DNA of 5,986 nt from Anaerolineales bacterium UBA5069. Lineage in GTDB: Bacteria; Chloroflexota; Anaerolineae; Caldilineales; Caldilineaceae. The stretch is taken from positions 10,994 through 16,979 of the forward strand of contig DIAV01000318.1 in assembly GCA_002415895.1 (NCBI GenBank), given 5' to 3'. The position numbers and the translations under genes are program-made. Shown here piece by piece: positions 1-5,986 of this stretch (the first letter of the stretch is position 1; each line of letters starts with the position of its first letter). Below the pieces are notes generated by a model. The model ran no database searches. It was not told the DNA's origin and was given only the letters and a program-made list of their open reading frames with translations.

Positions 1-227
1 GTGGCACGGGCTGTCGCGCGCGGCGTAGCCGGGGCTTGTGCCGTGTCAGCATTTGTGCGCGTGGGGGTGGGGGTTGCTGTGGGCCAGGGCGTTGCCGTGG
101 GGGCGGCGTCCTGCGCGGGGGCGCGCGCAAACAACGGCGCGGCCGAGAGGGCCACCGCGGCAACCAGAGCCACCAGCAGCGCCGGCGCGAACACGCGGCG
201 CACAAGTTGATAGGGGTTTGGGAGCAT
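1..227 (-). CDS. Secreted or surface protein, N-terminal part only (cut by the left edge)
   Basis: This is the first 75 codons of a minus-strand gene that runs off the left edge. It begins MLPNPYQLVRRVF. The N-terminus is a textbook signal peptide: a basic stretch (Arg10, Arg11), a hydrophobic core at residues 12-33 (APALLVALVAAVALSAAPLF), and a probable cleavage after Ala-Arg-Ala near residue 36. A Pro/Thr/Ala-rich low-complexity segment follows at about 37-75 (for example TATPTPT), typical of a linker or stalk in exported proteins. Two ATGs lie 6 nt apart. I chose the one at 227 because AAGGAG (235-240) sits 7 nt before it; the ATG at 233 would have only 1 nt of spacing. It lies 65 nt after cofC on the same strand, so it may be the last gene of that operon, although its product has no evident F420 role. 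No domain is visible, so the function is unknown. Confidence 0.75.
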   Translation of the reverse strand, partial: MLPNPYQLVRRVFAPALLVALVAAVALSAAPLFARAPAQDAAPTATPWPTATPTPTRTNADTAQAPATPRATARA

Positions 228-234
228 TCTCATT

Positions 235-240
235 CTCCTT
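235..240 (-). promoter_or_regulatory. Ribosome binding site that decides the start of the secreted protein
   Basis: On the minus strand this reads AAGGAG, a near-perfect Shine-Dalgarno sequence. It is 7 nt from the ATG at 227 and only 1 nt from the ATG at 233. The spacing favours 227. Confidence 0.7.
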
Positions 241-292
241 GCGCGATGGGCAGCAGTGATGCAGCGATGACGCCCGGGGCTGTGGCCCGGCT

Positions 293-913
293 TCAGGCGC
301 GAGCTTGATAGAGTGCCGTGAGACGTTGCAGATCAGCGGGCAAATCAACGTCAAAGGCCAGTTCGGGTGCGGGCTGTATGATAATTGTCAGCCCGCGGGC
401 ATCTGCCAGTGCGCAATGGCGCGCGCAACTCTCAATGCCAAAGGCAAAGGGGAGCGCGTCGGCCGGGTGCAGCAGCAAGGCGTTGGTGCCGCCCGTGCTG
501 CTGGGCGCAATCACCATCGCCGGCGCCGCGGGCAGTGCGGCGGCCAGCGTGCGCAGGGCCGCGCCGGTCACAAGCGGCAAATCCGCCGGCAGCACCATAA
601 TTGCATCGGCGCCCTGCGCAAGCGCTGCGCGGCGCGCCTGCTCCAGCGCGGCGTTGAGGTCGGCCACTTCCTCAACGAGGGGTTGTGCACCCCACGCCGT
701 GGCGCAGGCACGCACATCGGCGTCGCGGCTCACCACCACCACGCCGGCAAAGAGATTGGCATCACCTGCGCTGAGCAGCACTCGGTGCAAAAGATCGCGG
801 CTGAGTGCGGCGCGCGCGGCGCTGTCGAGCGGGGGCGAAAGGCGGCTTTTGCTCTCGGCAAAGGGCTTGACGGGCACAAGCAGCCAAAGTGCGTTGGCGT
901 GCGAAAGGTGCAT
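293..913 (-). CDS. cofC: CofC/FbiD-type guanylyltransferase of coenzyme F420 synthesis
   Basis: This 206-residue protein matches the usual CofC/FbiD length and layout. The family uses GTP to activate 2-phospholactate, phosphoenolpyruvate or 3-phosphoglycerate, making the unstable GDP-linked donor consumed by CofD in the cytosol. Visible motifs in order: VPVKPFAESKSRLS (13-26), the nucleotide-binding lysine/arginine loop; VLPADLPLV (107-115), with the metal-binding Asp; SSTGGTNALLLHP (138-150); FGIESCARH (158-166); and AFDVDLPADLQRL (186-198), the C-terminal Asp-rich motif. The ATG at 913 lies 5 nt after the cofD stop and has no strong Shine-Dalgarno, so translational coupling to cofD is likely. 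Which three-carbon acid it uses cannot be read from the sequence; the reductase in the same operon suggests phosphoenolpyruvate. The family call is firm and the substrate is inference. Confidence 0.93.
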   Translation of the reverse strand: MHLSHANALWLLVPVKPFAESKSRLSPPLDSAARAALSRDLLHRVLLSAGDANLFAGVVVVSRDADVRACATAWGAQPLVEEVADLNAALEQARRAALAQGADAIMVLPADLPLVTGAALRTLAAALPAAPAMVIAPSSTGGTNALLLHPADALPFAFGIESCARHCALADARGLTIIIQPAPELAFDVDLPADLQRLTALYQARA

Positions 914-918
914 AATTG

Positions 919-1950
919 CTACTTACCCGTGGGCGCAGGTGCAGGCAGTGGCAGCGGCGCACGCAGCGCCATGCCAAAATCCAGCACACTTTGCCCGAGC
1001 GCGGCGCGCACGGCAGGGGTGGCCATAATGGTGTTGGTCACAAGCAGCGGCAAGCCGGCGGCTTCTGCCAGCACGGCGTCTTCCTCATCCAGCACAAAGC
1101 CGTCGAGAAGATCGGCAAAATAGTCAATAATCGTGAGCGGGCTGGGCATCTGCCCCATTTCGCGCATCATCTTGGCGGCAGGCCCCTTGAGCGCCCGCCC
1201 GCCCACAATGGGCGATACGGCCACCACGGGGGCCTTGCACTCGAGCAAGTGGCGGCGCATGTGAGGGATGGCCAGGATAGGGTCAACGGAAAGATAGGGG
1301 TTGCTGGGGCAGATGACAATGAGGTCGGCGGCATGGATGGCGTGGCGAGCGGCGCTGGTGACGTGCGCCTCGGCTGCGCCCACAAAGGTAATGTCAAAGA
1401 CAACAGGCTCGCAGCGGCGGCGCACGAAATAGTGCTGAAAGGGCAAGTCGCCCTCGTCGGTGTGCACAAGGGTGCGCACAGGCTCGTCGGCCATGGGCAG
1501 AATTGGCCCGGCCACGCCAAAGCTGCGGCGCAGGCGGTCGGTCACTTCAGTCAGCGTATGCCCCTGACGCAGCCATTCATTGCGGCGCAAATGCAGAGCA
1601 AGGTCGCGATCGCCAATGCGAAACCAGTCTTCACCGCCAAGTGCGCTAAGCGCCTCGATGGTGGCAAACGATTCATCACGACGTCCCCAGCCCATGACTG
1701 GATTGTGAACGTCGGCGAGGTTGTAGAGTACGGTATCGAGGTCCGGGCTGACAGCAAGGCCCCAATGCTCGAAGTCGTCGCCTGTATTCACAAGCACGGT
1801 GAGCGCCCCTGGCGGCAGCACAGCCTGGAGGCCTGCCGCCATCCTGGCCCCGCCCACGCCGCCGGCAAGGGCAAGCACGCGCGGGAAGAGCGCCGCGCCA
1901 TTCTTGTTCTCGATATTCTCTTTGCCTGCGCCCATCGCCACATCCGCCAT
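919..1950 (-). CDS. cofD: CofD/FbiA 2-phospho-L-lactate (or enolpyruvyl) transferase, coenzyme F420 synthesis
   Basis: CofD/FbiA transfers the phospho-lactyl or enolpyruvyl moiety from its GDP donor onto Fo, giving F420-0 or dehydro-F420-0. With the start at 1950 the protein is 343 residues, somewhat longer than typical. Motifs: the N-terminal glycine loop LALAGGVGGAR (26-36); NTGDDFEHWGL (55-65), the hallmark for Fo and metal binding, followed by SPDLDTVLYNLAD; RIGDRDLALHLRR (111-123); VICPSNPYLSVDPIL (212-226); VAVSPIVGGRALKGP (244-257); and a late VTNTIM (304-309). An extra N-terminus of about 23 residues and a Pro-rich tail ending PAPTGK flank the core. The reading frame is open to a GTG at 2019, which would overlap the nitroreductase, but the ATG at 1950 has GAGGAAG just before it and is preferred. 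It lies 34 nt after the nitroreductase and 5 nt before cofC. Confidence 0.95.
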   Translation of the reverse strand: MADVAMGAGKENIENKNGAALFPRVLALAGGVGGARMAAGLQAVLPPGALTVLVNTGDDFEHWGLAVSPDLDTVLYNLADVHNPVMGWGRRDESFATIEALSALGGEDWFRIGDRDLALHLRRNEWLRQGHTLTEVTDRLRRSFGVAGPILPMADEPVRTLVHTDEGDLPFQHYFVRRRCEPVVFDITFVGAAEAHVTSAARHAIHAADLIVICPSNPYLSVDPILAIPHMRRHLLECKAPVVAVSPIVGGRALKGPAAKMMREMGQMPSPLTIIDYFADLLDGFVLDEEDAVLAEAAGLPLLVTNTIMATPAVRAALGQSVLDFGMALRAPLPLPAPAPTGK

Positions 1951-1953
1951 AAT

Positions 1954-1960
1954 CTTCCTC
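1954..1960 (-). promoter_or_regulatory. Ribosome binding site that decides the cofD start
   Basis: The minus strand reads GAGGAAG here. GAGGA lies 5 nt before the ATG at 1950. The in-frame GTG at 2019 has no comparable site, so cofD probably does not overlap the upstream gene. Confidence 0.65.
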
Positions 1961-1984
1961 AACACCGGCCCAATGAACAATTGC

Positions 1985-2647
1985 TCAGCGCCACTGCACG
2001 CGTGACGCCAGCGGCGCACGTTCTTTTGCCCGGGTCTCGGCGGGCCAGCCCAGCGTCAGCAACGCCTGTGGCTCCCAATCAGCGGGGAGTTGCAAGGTCG
2101 TGCGCACAATCTCCGGCACAAAGAGAGGGGCGCACACCCAGCACGCGCCCAGCCCGGCGGCGTGTGCGCTGAGCAGCAGGTTTTGGCAGGCCAGCGCCAC
2201 GCTCTGTGTGGCCATGATGTGCTCAAAGCCGGCGCGCCGGGCATCGGGGTAATAGTCCATATCCGCCATGCACAGGCACGCCACAATCACCGCCGGTGCG
2301 CCGGCAATGCGTGCGGCGCGCACGGCCACATGGTTCTCCACCCAGGCGGCGTCCACACCATCGGCCAGCAGGTCACTGCGCCAGGCAACGGCCATGGCAG
2401 CGCTCAACTGCTGCCGCATTGTGCCTTGCACAACGCAAAAGCGCCAAGGCTGGCGGTTGTGCGCGGAGGGCGCCCAGGTGGCCGCCTCGAGCAGCGCTTC
2501 CAGCAGCGGCTGCTCAACAGGGCGATCCGTGTAACGGCGAATGGAGCGCCGCTGGCGGATCAGCCGCTGCAATGCAGCCTGATCATCCGGCGCAAAGGGT
2601 GTGGCGCCGGCGTCGTTGGTGTGTTCACCTGGCAAAGCAGAAACCAT
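1985..2647 (-). CDS. FMN nitroreductase of the FbiB C-terminal type, probable dehydro-F420-0 reductase
   Basis: This is a 220-residue nitroreductase-fold protein. In mycobacteria the same domain forms the C-terminal half of FbiB, where it reduces dehydro-F420-0 to F420-0 with FMN; here it stands alone. Motifs: [14 protein letters not shown] (31-44), the phosphate-binding start of the fold; [13 protein letters not shown] (58-70), FMN contacts; MDYYPDARR (130-138), characteristic of the FbiB-like branch; then the [18 protein letters not shown] helix and loop (155-172) and [16 protein letters not shown] (187-202). I chose the ATG at 2647, which has AAGG 8 nt upstream. Starts at 2674 (ATG) and 2689 (TTG) add residues that do not look like the family. 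It is the first gene of the operon, followed by cofD after 34 nt, which strongly supports an F420 role. A generic nitroreductase of other substrate remains possible. Confidence 0.88.
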   Translation of the reverse strand: MVSALPGEHTNDAGATPFAPDDQAALQRLIRQRRSIRRYTDRPVEQPLLEALLEAATWAPSAHNRQPWRFCVVQGTMRQQLSAAMAVAWRSDLLADGVDAAWVENHVAVRAARIAGAPAVIVACLCMADMDYYPDARRAGFEHIMATQSVALACQNLLLSAHAAGLGACWVCAPLFVPEIVRTTLQLPADWEPQALLTLGWPAETRAKERAPLASRVQWR

Positions 2648-2655
2648 GCAAGCAA

Positions 2656-2659
2656 CCTT
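2656..2659 (-). promoter_or_regulatory. Ribosome binding site of the nitroreductase gene
   Basis: The minus strand reads AAGG, 8 nt before the ATG at 2647. It is short, but it supports this start over the TTG at 2689, which would put 14 extra residues in front of the protein. Confidence 0.45.
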
Positions 2660-2740
2660 GAAACTCAACCGCATCAACGCGCAACACAAGGGCCTTCATG
2701 GGGCGGGCGCGCCATGACAATGCACTCGGCAGGCATGCCG

Positions 2741-2750
2741 ATGCGCGCAT
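2741..2750. promoter_or_regulatory. Palindrome over the minus-strand promoter, possible operator
   Basis: ATGCGCGCAT is a perfect 10-bp palindrome. It overlaps the last two bases of the minus-strand -10 box and the expected transcription start near 2742. Just beside it, CGGCA and TGCCG (2727-2731 and 2736-2740) form a second small inverted repeat. Their position fits a repressor site for the F420 operon, but short GC palindromes are common at this base composition. Confidence 0.25.
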
Positions 2751-2778
2751 TATAGCATCGTGCAGCGAGCGCGCCCAA
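2749..2778 (-). promoter_or_regulatory. Extended -10 promoter of the F420 synthesis operon
   Basis: On the minus strand a consensus TATAAT (2749-2754) is preceded by TGC, which makes an extended -10 element (TGnTATAAT). An 18-nt spacer leads to a weak -35, TTGGGC (2773-2778). Transcription would start near 2742, leaving a leader of about 95 nt before the nitroreductase ATG. A perfect extended -10 in otherwise GC-rich DNA is unlikely to be chance. Confidence 0.65.
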
Positions 2779-2783
2779 CTCTC

Positions 2784-2812
2784 TTGACGCTCTGCCCTGC
2801 GCGTTGTACACT
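2784..2812 (+). promoter_or_regulatory. Sigma-70-type promoter of the LLM oxidoreductase gene
   Basis: TTGACG (2784-2789) and TACACT (2807-2812) are separated by an optimal 17-nt spacer. Transcription would start near 2819, giving a leader of about 105 nt before the ATG at 2926. Its -35 lies only 5 bp from the -35 of the opposing promoter. The leader holds a small stem, CGAGC/GCTCG (2856-2871), and a palindrome, AGCGCCGGCGCT (2891-2902); I cannot assign either a function. Confidence 0.6.
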
Positions 2813-2914
2813 GCCTGCACGTTCCCCATGCGGCTGCAACCGCAACCATCCACCCCGAGCGCACCTGCTCGCGTTTTGCATGTTGCCCAAAGCGCCGGCG
2901 CTCACCCACACATC

Positions 2915-2919
2915 AAGGA
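2915..2919 (+). promoter_or_regulatory. Ribosome binding site that decides the LLM oxidoreductase start
   Basis: AAGGA ends 6 nt before the ATG at 2926. The in-frame TTG at 2920 directly abuts this site, too close for initiation, so 2926 is preferred. Confidence 0.65.
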
Positions 2920-2925
2920 TTGACT

Positions 2926-3948
<1,023 letters not shown>

Positions 3949-3980
3949 AGAACCGGTTCAATTGTTAAGGAACGTTCAAG

Positions 3981-4295
3981 ATGCGCACGATACGATTTCT
4001 GGTTGGCACAACCGTGGTGGCCGTGGTCACCTTCTTCTTTGCAGCATGGGCGCGGCGCGAGACGGAAGCGCAAATCGGCAAGATGCAGCTGAATGCCTAC
4101 AACACACCAGGCGCCGACTCGCCCGTGCCGCCGCAAGTGATGGCTACCGGCGTGAGCACGCTGGGGGCTGTATGGTGGGTGCAGCACAACATTCTGCGCC
4201 AAAAGGGCAGCGGCGCGGTCTTCAGTATGCTGCTCGGCGCGGCGGCGGGCGTGGCAACGCTCTTCGTTGTCTCCACAGATGACCCGACGAAGTAA
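3981..4295 (+). CDS. Small membrane protein with two predicted transmembrane segments, unknown function
   Basis: I do not recognise this 104-residue protein. A hydrophobic helix at residues 4-22 (IRFLVGTTVVAVVTFFFAAW) is followed by a charged stretch (RRETEAQIGKM). A middle region rich in Pro, Val and Gly then carries WWVQHN (65-70), and a second hydrophobic segment at 78-97 (GAVFSMLLGAAAGVATLFVV) precedes a short polar tail. Two helices joined by about 55 residues suggest an inner-membrane hairpin; the first helix could instead be an uncleaved signal anchor. AAGGAA (3967-3972) lies 8 nt before the ATG at 3981, a good ribosome binding site. It sits 32 nt after the LLM gene with no terminator between, so the two are probably co-transcribed. 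Its stop codon overlaps the first bases of the heptamer array. Confidence 0.7.
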   Translation: MRTIRFLVGTTVVAVVTFFFAAWARRETEAQIGKMQLNAYNTPGADSPVPPQVMATGVSTLGAVWWVQHNILRQKGSGAVFSMLLGAAAGVATLFVVSTDDPTK

Positions 4296-4359
4296 TGACC
4301 AGTTACCAGTTACCAATGATCATTAATCATTAATCATTGGTAACTGGTCATTGGTGATT
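4294..4359. repeat. Palindromic array of nine phased heptamers
   Basis: From 4297 the sequence divides without gaps into nine 7-mers: GACCAGT, TACCAGT, TACCAAT, GATCATT, AATCATT, AATCATT, GGTAACT, GGTCATT, GGTGATT. The left units are reverse complements of the right ones. Two alternative perfect 15-bp stems exist: 4294-4308 with 4338-4352 (29-nt loop), and 4306-4320 with 4333-4347 (12-nt loop). The block is AT-rich in a GC-rich setting and fills the gap between two genes. It resembles the short tandemly repeated heptamers known from cyanobacteria. It has no T-tract after the stem, so it does not look like an ordinary intrinsic terminator, though transcript folding could still affect expression of the next gene. 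Confidence 0.8.
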
Positions 4360-4371
4360 AGCCATGTCAAC

Positions 4372-5835
4372 ATGTCTTCAACCCTAATCACCTCCCTTCC
4401 CATGTATCCATTCTACGAATCCCCGACAACGCTGGATGAAGCACTCGCACGCAAGGCACACCACGGCGCCGCGGCGCGTTTTGTCGCCGGTGCGACCGAT
4501 CTTCTGCTTGAGGTGGAGCGCGGCGGCCGCACAACAGCCGACGGCGCCGCGCCCGGCCTGATTGACCTGACGCGCGTTCCCGGCCTTGCCGCGATTACCG
4601 CGCGCGACGGGTGGATTCACATGGGACCGCTGGTGACGCATAACCAGGTGGTGGAGAACGCGCTGCTGGTGGAGCACGCGTTTCCGCTGGTGCGCGCCTG
4701 CTGGGAGGTGGGCGCACCCCAGATCCGCAACCGCGCCACTGTAGCGGGCAACATCATCACCGCCAGCCCTGCCAACGACACTATCCCGCCACTGCTGGCG
4801 CTGGATGCGCAGATTACGTTGCGCAGTCAGGCGCGCGGCGCGCGCACGCTGCCCCTGCACGCCTTCCTCACCGGCTTCCGCCGCGTGGAGATGGCCGATG
4901 ACGAAATGATGGTTGACATCGCTTTCCCTGCGCTGGGGCCGCTGGCAACCGGCGCATTCATCAAGCTGGGGTTGCGTAAAGCGCAGGCCATTAGCATCGT
5001 GACAGTGGCCGTGGTCATTGAACGCACGGCAGCGACGCTGGGCGCGCCCGTTGCACGCGCGTCCATTGCGCTGGGCTGCGTTGCGCCTACGGTTATGCGC
5101 GCCCCCGCCGCCGAAGCCTGGCTTGTGGGCAAGGCGCTGGACAAGGCGACCATTGCCGAGGCCGCACGTCTTGCCGCCGCTGCCACTGCGCCCATTGATG
5201 ACATTCGCGCAGGCGCGGAATACCGGCGCGCCATGGTGGAACTCCTGACTACGCGCGCGCTGGCGCAGATTGCCGCTGGCGATGCGCGCGCCGGCTGGCC
5301 CACTGATGCCGTGCTGCTCTGGGGCGATTCGGGTGGGGCGTGGCCTGTGACACAGGGCGCGCAAACCGGGCCGGACGGTACGCAGAATGAGGCGACGGCC
5401 ACTGTCAACGGCGCGCCCGTCGCGCTGGAGGGTCATCAGACGTTGCTGGACAGCCTGCGCGCGGCCGGTTATGCGGGCGTGAAAGAGGGCTGCGCCGAGG
5501 GCGAGTGCGGCGCATGCACAGTCTTTTTGGACGGCATGGCCGTCATGGCGTGCATGGTCCCCGCCGAACGCGCCGCGGGCAGCACCGTAGTCACGGTTGA
5601 GGGGCTTGCGCAAGACGACACGCTGCATCCCGTGCAGGCGGCGCTGGCTGAGGCGGGCGGCGTGCAGTGCGGCTATTGCACACCCGGCTTTGTGATGAGC
5701 GCCGCCAAGCTGTTGGAGGAGCGCCCCCACCCCACGCGCGCCGAGGCGCAGGAAGCCTTCGCGGGCAACTTCTGCCGCTGCACAGGCTACCGCAAGATCA
5801 TTGATGCGGTTGTACTGGCGGGAGAGAAGTCGTAG
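4372..5835 (+). CDS. FAD-binding and [2Fe-2S] fusion subunit of a CO/xanthine dehydrogenase-family molybdenum hydroxylase
   Basis: This 487-residue electron-transfer subunit joins two proteins that are often separate (CoxM and CoxS, or XdhB and XdhC). Residues 11 to about 300 are the FAD domain: YPFYESPTTLDEA at the start, FVAGATDLLLE (37-47), NRATVAGNIITASPANDT (120-137), and the flavoprotein C-terminal part with GAFIKLGLRK (194-203) and IALGCVAPTVMR (232-243). A linker precedes the FeS domain (341-487). It holds all eight cysteines in family spacing: 374, 379, 382 and 394 (CAEGECGAC, C-x4-C-x2-C-x11-C), then 433, 436, 468 and 470 (CGYC and CRC, C-x2-C-x31-C-x-C). It should pass electrons from a molybdopterin subunit to an acceptor. 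That catalytic subunit is not in the window. No ribosome binding site decides the start; 4402 (Met-Tyr-Pro-Phe) fits the family best if the N-terminus is short. TTG 4351 and GTG 4354 lie inside the heptamer array and are unlikely. Confidence 0.9.
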   Translation: MSSTLITSLPMYPFYESPTTLDEALARKAHHGAAARFVAGATDLLLEVERGGRTTADGAAPGLIDLTRVPGLAAITARDGWIHMGPLVTHNQVVENALLVEHAFPLVRACWEVGAPQIRNRATVAGNIITASPANDTIPPLLALDAQITLRSQARGARTLPLHAFLTGFRRVEMADDEMMVDIAFPALGPLATGAFIKLGLRKAQAISIVTVAVVIERTAATLGAPVARASIALGCVAPTVMRAPAAEAWLVGKALDKATIAEAARLAAAATAPIDDIRAGAEYRRAMVELLTTRALAQIAAGDARAGWPTDAVLLWGDSGGAWPVTQGAQTGPDGTQNEATATVNGAPVALEGHQTLLDSLRAAGYAGVKEGCAEGECGACTVFLDGMAVMACMVPAERAAGSTVVTVEGLAQDDTLHPVQAALAEAGGVQCGYCTPGFVMSAAKLLEERPHPTRAEAQEAFAGNFCRCTGYRKIIDAVVLAGEKS

Positions 5836-5860
5836 CGATCACCGGATCGCAAAAAAGCCG

Positions 5861-5932
5861 GAACACAGATCAAGGCGGAAACAGCAGGGATAGCGACGGC
5901 TATCCCTGCTGTTTCCGCCTTGATCTGTGTTC
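5861..5932. terminator. 34-bp perfect hairpin after the FAD/FeS gene, possible bidirectional terminator or dispersed element
   Basis: Positions 5861-5894 and 5899-5932 are perfect reverse complements around a GACG loop. The structure begins 26 nt after the stop codon of the FAD/FeS gene. On the plus strand it is followed by the T-rich but interrupted TGCTGTTTGTTCG. On the minus strand it is followed, after 4 nt, by six T (complement of 5851-5856), which is a better terminator tail for transcripts arriving from the right. The stem is much longer than most intrinsic terminators, so a small non-coding mobile repeat is an alternative. Confidence 0.6.
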
Positions 5933-5986
5933 TGCTGTTTGTTCGTTGCGCGTGTAAGGCTTGGTGGTGCGTCTCTGAAGGGCGGC
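5933..5986. other. Right-end stretch with nothing assignable
   Basis: These bases follow the long hairpin. I see no start codon with a ribosome binding site, no RNA gene and no repeat in them. They may be intergenic sequence before a gene outside the window. Confidence 0.4.

Noticed and set aside
266..290. GC hairpin between cofC and the secreted-protein gene
   Set aside because: Only about 5 bp pair cleanly (CCGGG with CCCGG) and no T-tract follows on either strand, so it is probably a by-product of base composition.
46..354. Minus-strand frame of 102 codons overlapping the left-end gene
   Set aside because: It runs through the intergenic gap and the end of cofC. The signal-peptide frame starting at 227, with a good ribosome binding site, explains this region much better.
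305..1123. Plus-strand open frames over cofC (272 and 236 codons)
   Set aside because: They are antisense to the well-supported cofC and have no motif or ribosome binding site.
916..2172. Plus-strand open frame of 418 codons across cofD
   Set aside because: It is antisense to cofD and the nitroreductase, both of which carry clear family motifs. Its translation is rich in His, Arg and Gly with no recognisable domain, as expected from a shadow frame in GC-rich DNA.
4294..4359. CRISPR-like or direct-repeat array
   Set aside because: Units are 7 nt with no spacers, and the halves are reverse complements, so this is a palindromic heptamer array rather than a CRISPR.
4384..5730. Minus-strand open frame of 448 codons across the FAD/FeS gene
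   Set aside because: It is antisense to a gene with all eight iron-sulfur cysteines in place. Its low-complexity Arg/His/Gly composition marks it as a shadow.
5835..5856. Intrinsic terminator for the FAD/FeS gene made by the short stem
   Set aside because: On the plus strand the stem is followed by A, not T, and it has only 6 bp, so it cannot serve as a plus-strand intrinsic terminator.

Overview
The window comes from a GC-rich bacterium. Chloroflexota (Anaerolineae- or Caldilineae-like) is my best guess. That rests on the bacterial coenzyme F420 pathway with a stand-alone FbiB-C-type nitroreductase, a secreted protein with a Thr-Pro linker, a Mer-like luciferase-family enzyme, and a CoxM/CoxS-type FAD plus 2Fe-2S fusion. 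This is inference; the sequence holds no rRNA or other phylogenetic marker.

Left half, minus strand (read from 2760 down to 1): an extended -10 promoter precedes a tight operon. Its order is an FMN nitroreductase of the dehydro-F420-0 reductase type (1985-2647), cofD/fbiA (919-1950), cofC/fbiD (293-913), and a secreted or surface protein cut by the left edge (1-227). The first three genes can supply consecutive chemistry: CofC activates the three-carbon acid with GTP, CofD transfers it to Fo, and the nitroreductase reduces the enolpyruvyl intermediate when phosphoenolpyruvate is the substrate. The glutamyl ligase (CofE/FbiB-N) and Fo synthase are not in the window.

Middle: a divergent control region (2690-2925) carries two back-to-back promoters whose -35 elements are 5 bp apart, with palindromes over the minus-strand start site. 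It separates the F420 operon from a Mer-like LLM-class oxidoreductase (2926-3948), a probable user of F420. A small protein with two membrane segments follows 32 nt later (3981-4295).

Right half: between the small protein and the last gene lies an array of nine phased heptamers that folds on itself (4294-4359). The last gene (4372-5835) fuses a CO/xanthine dehydrogenase FAD domain to a complete double [2Fe-2S] domain, in the order FAD then FeS. No molybdenum subunit is visible next to it. A 34-bp perfect hairpin with a GACG tetraloop (5861-5932) closes the unit, and the final 50 bases hold nothing I can assign.

I see no CRISPR, transposase, tRNA or rRNA, and no clearly new multi-gene system. 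The most unusual items are the heptamer array, the very long hairpin, and the layout of F420 synthesis opposite an F420-type enzyme.
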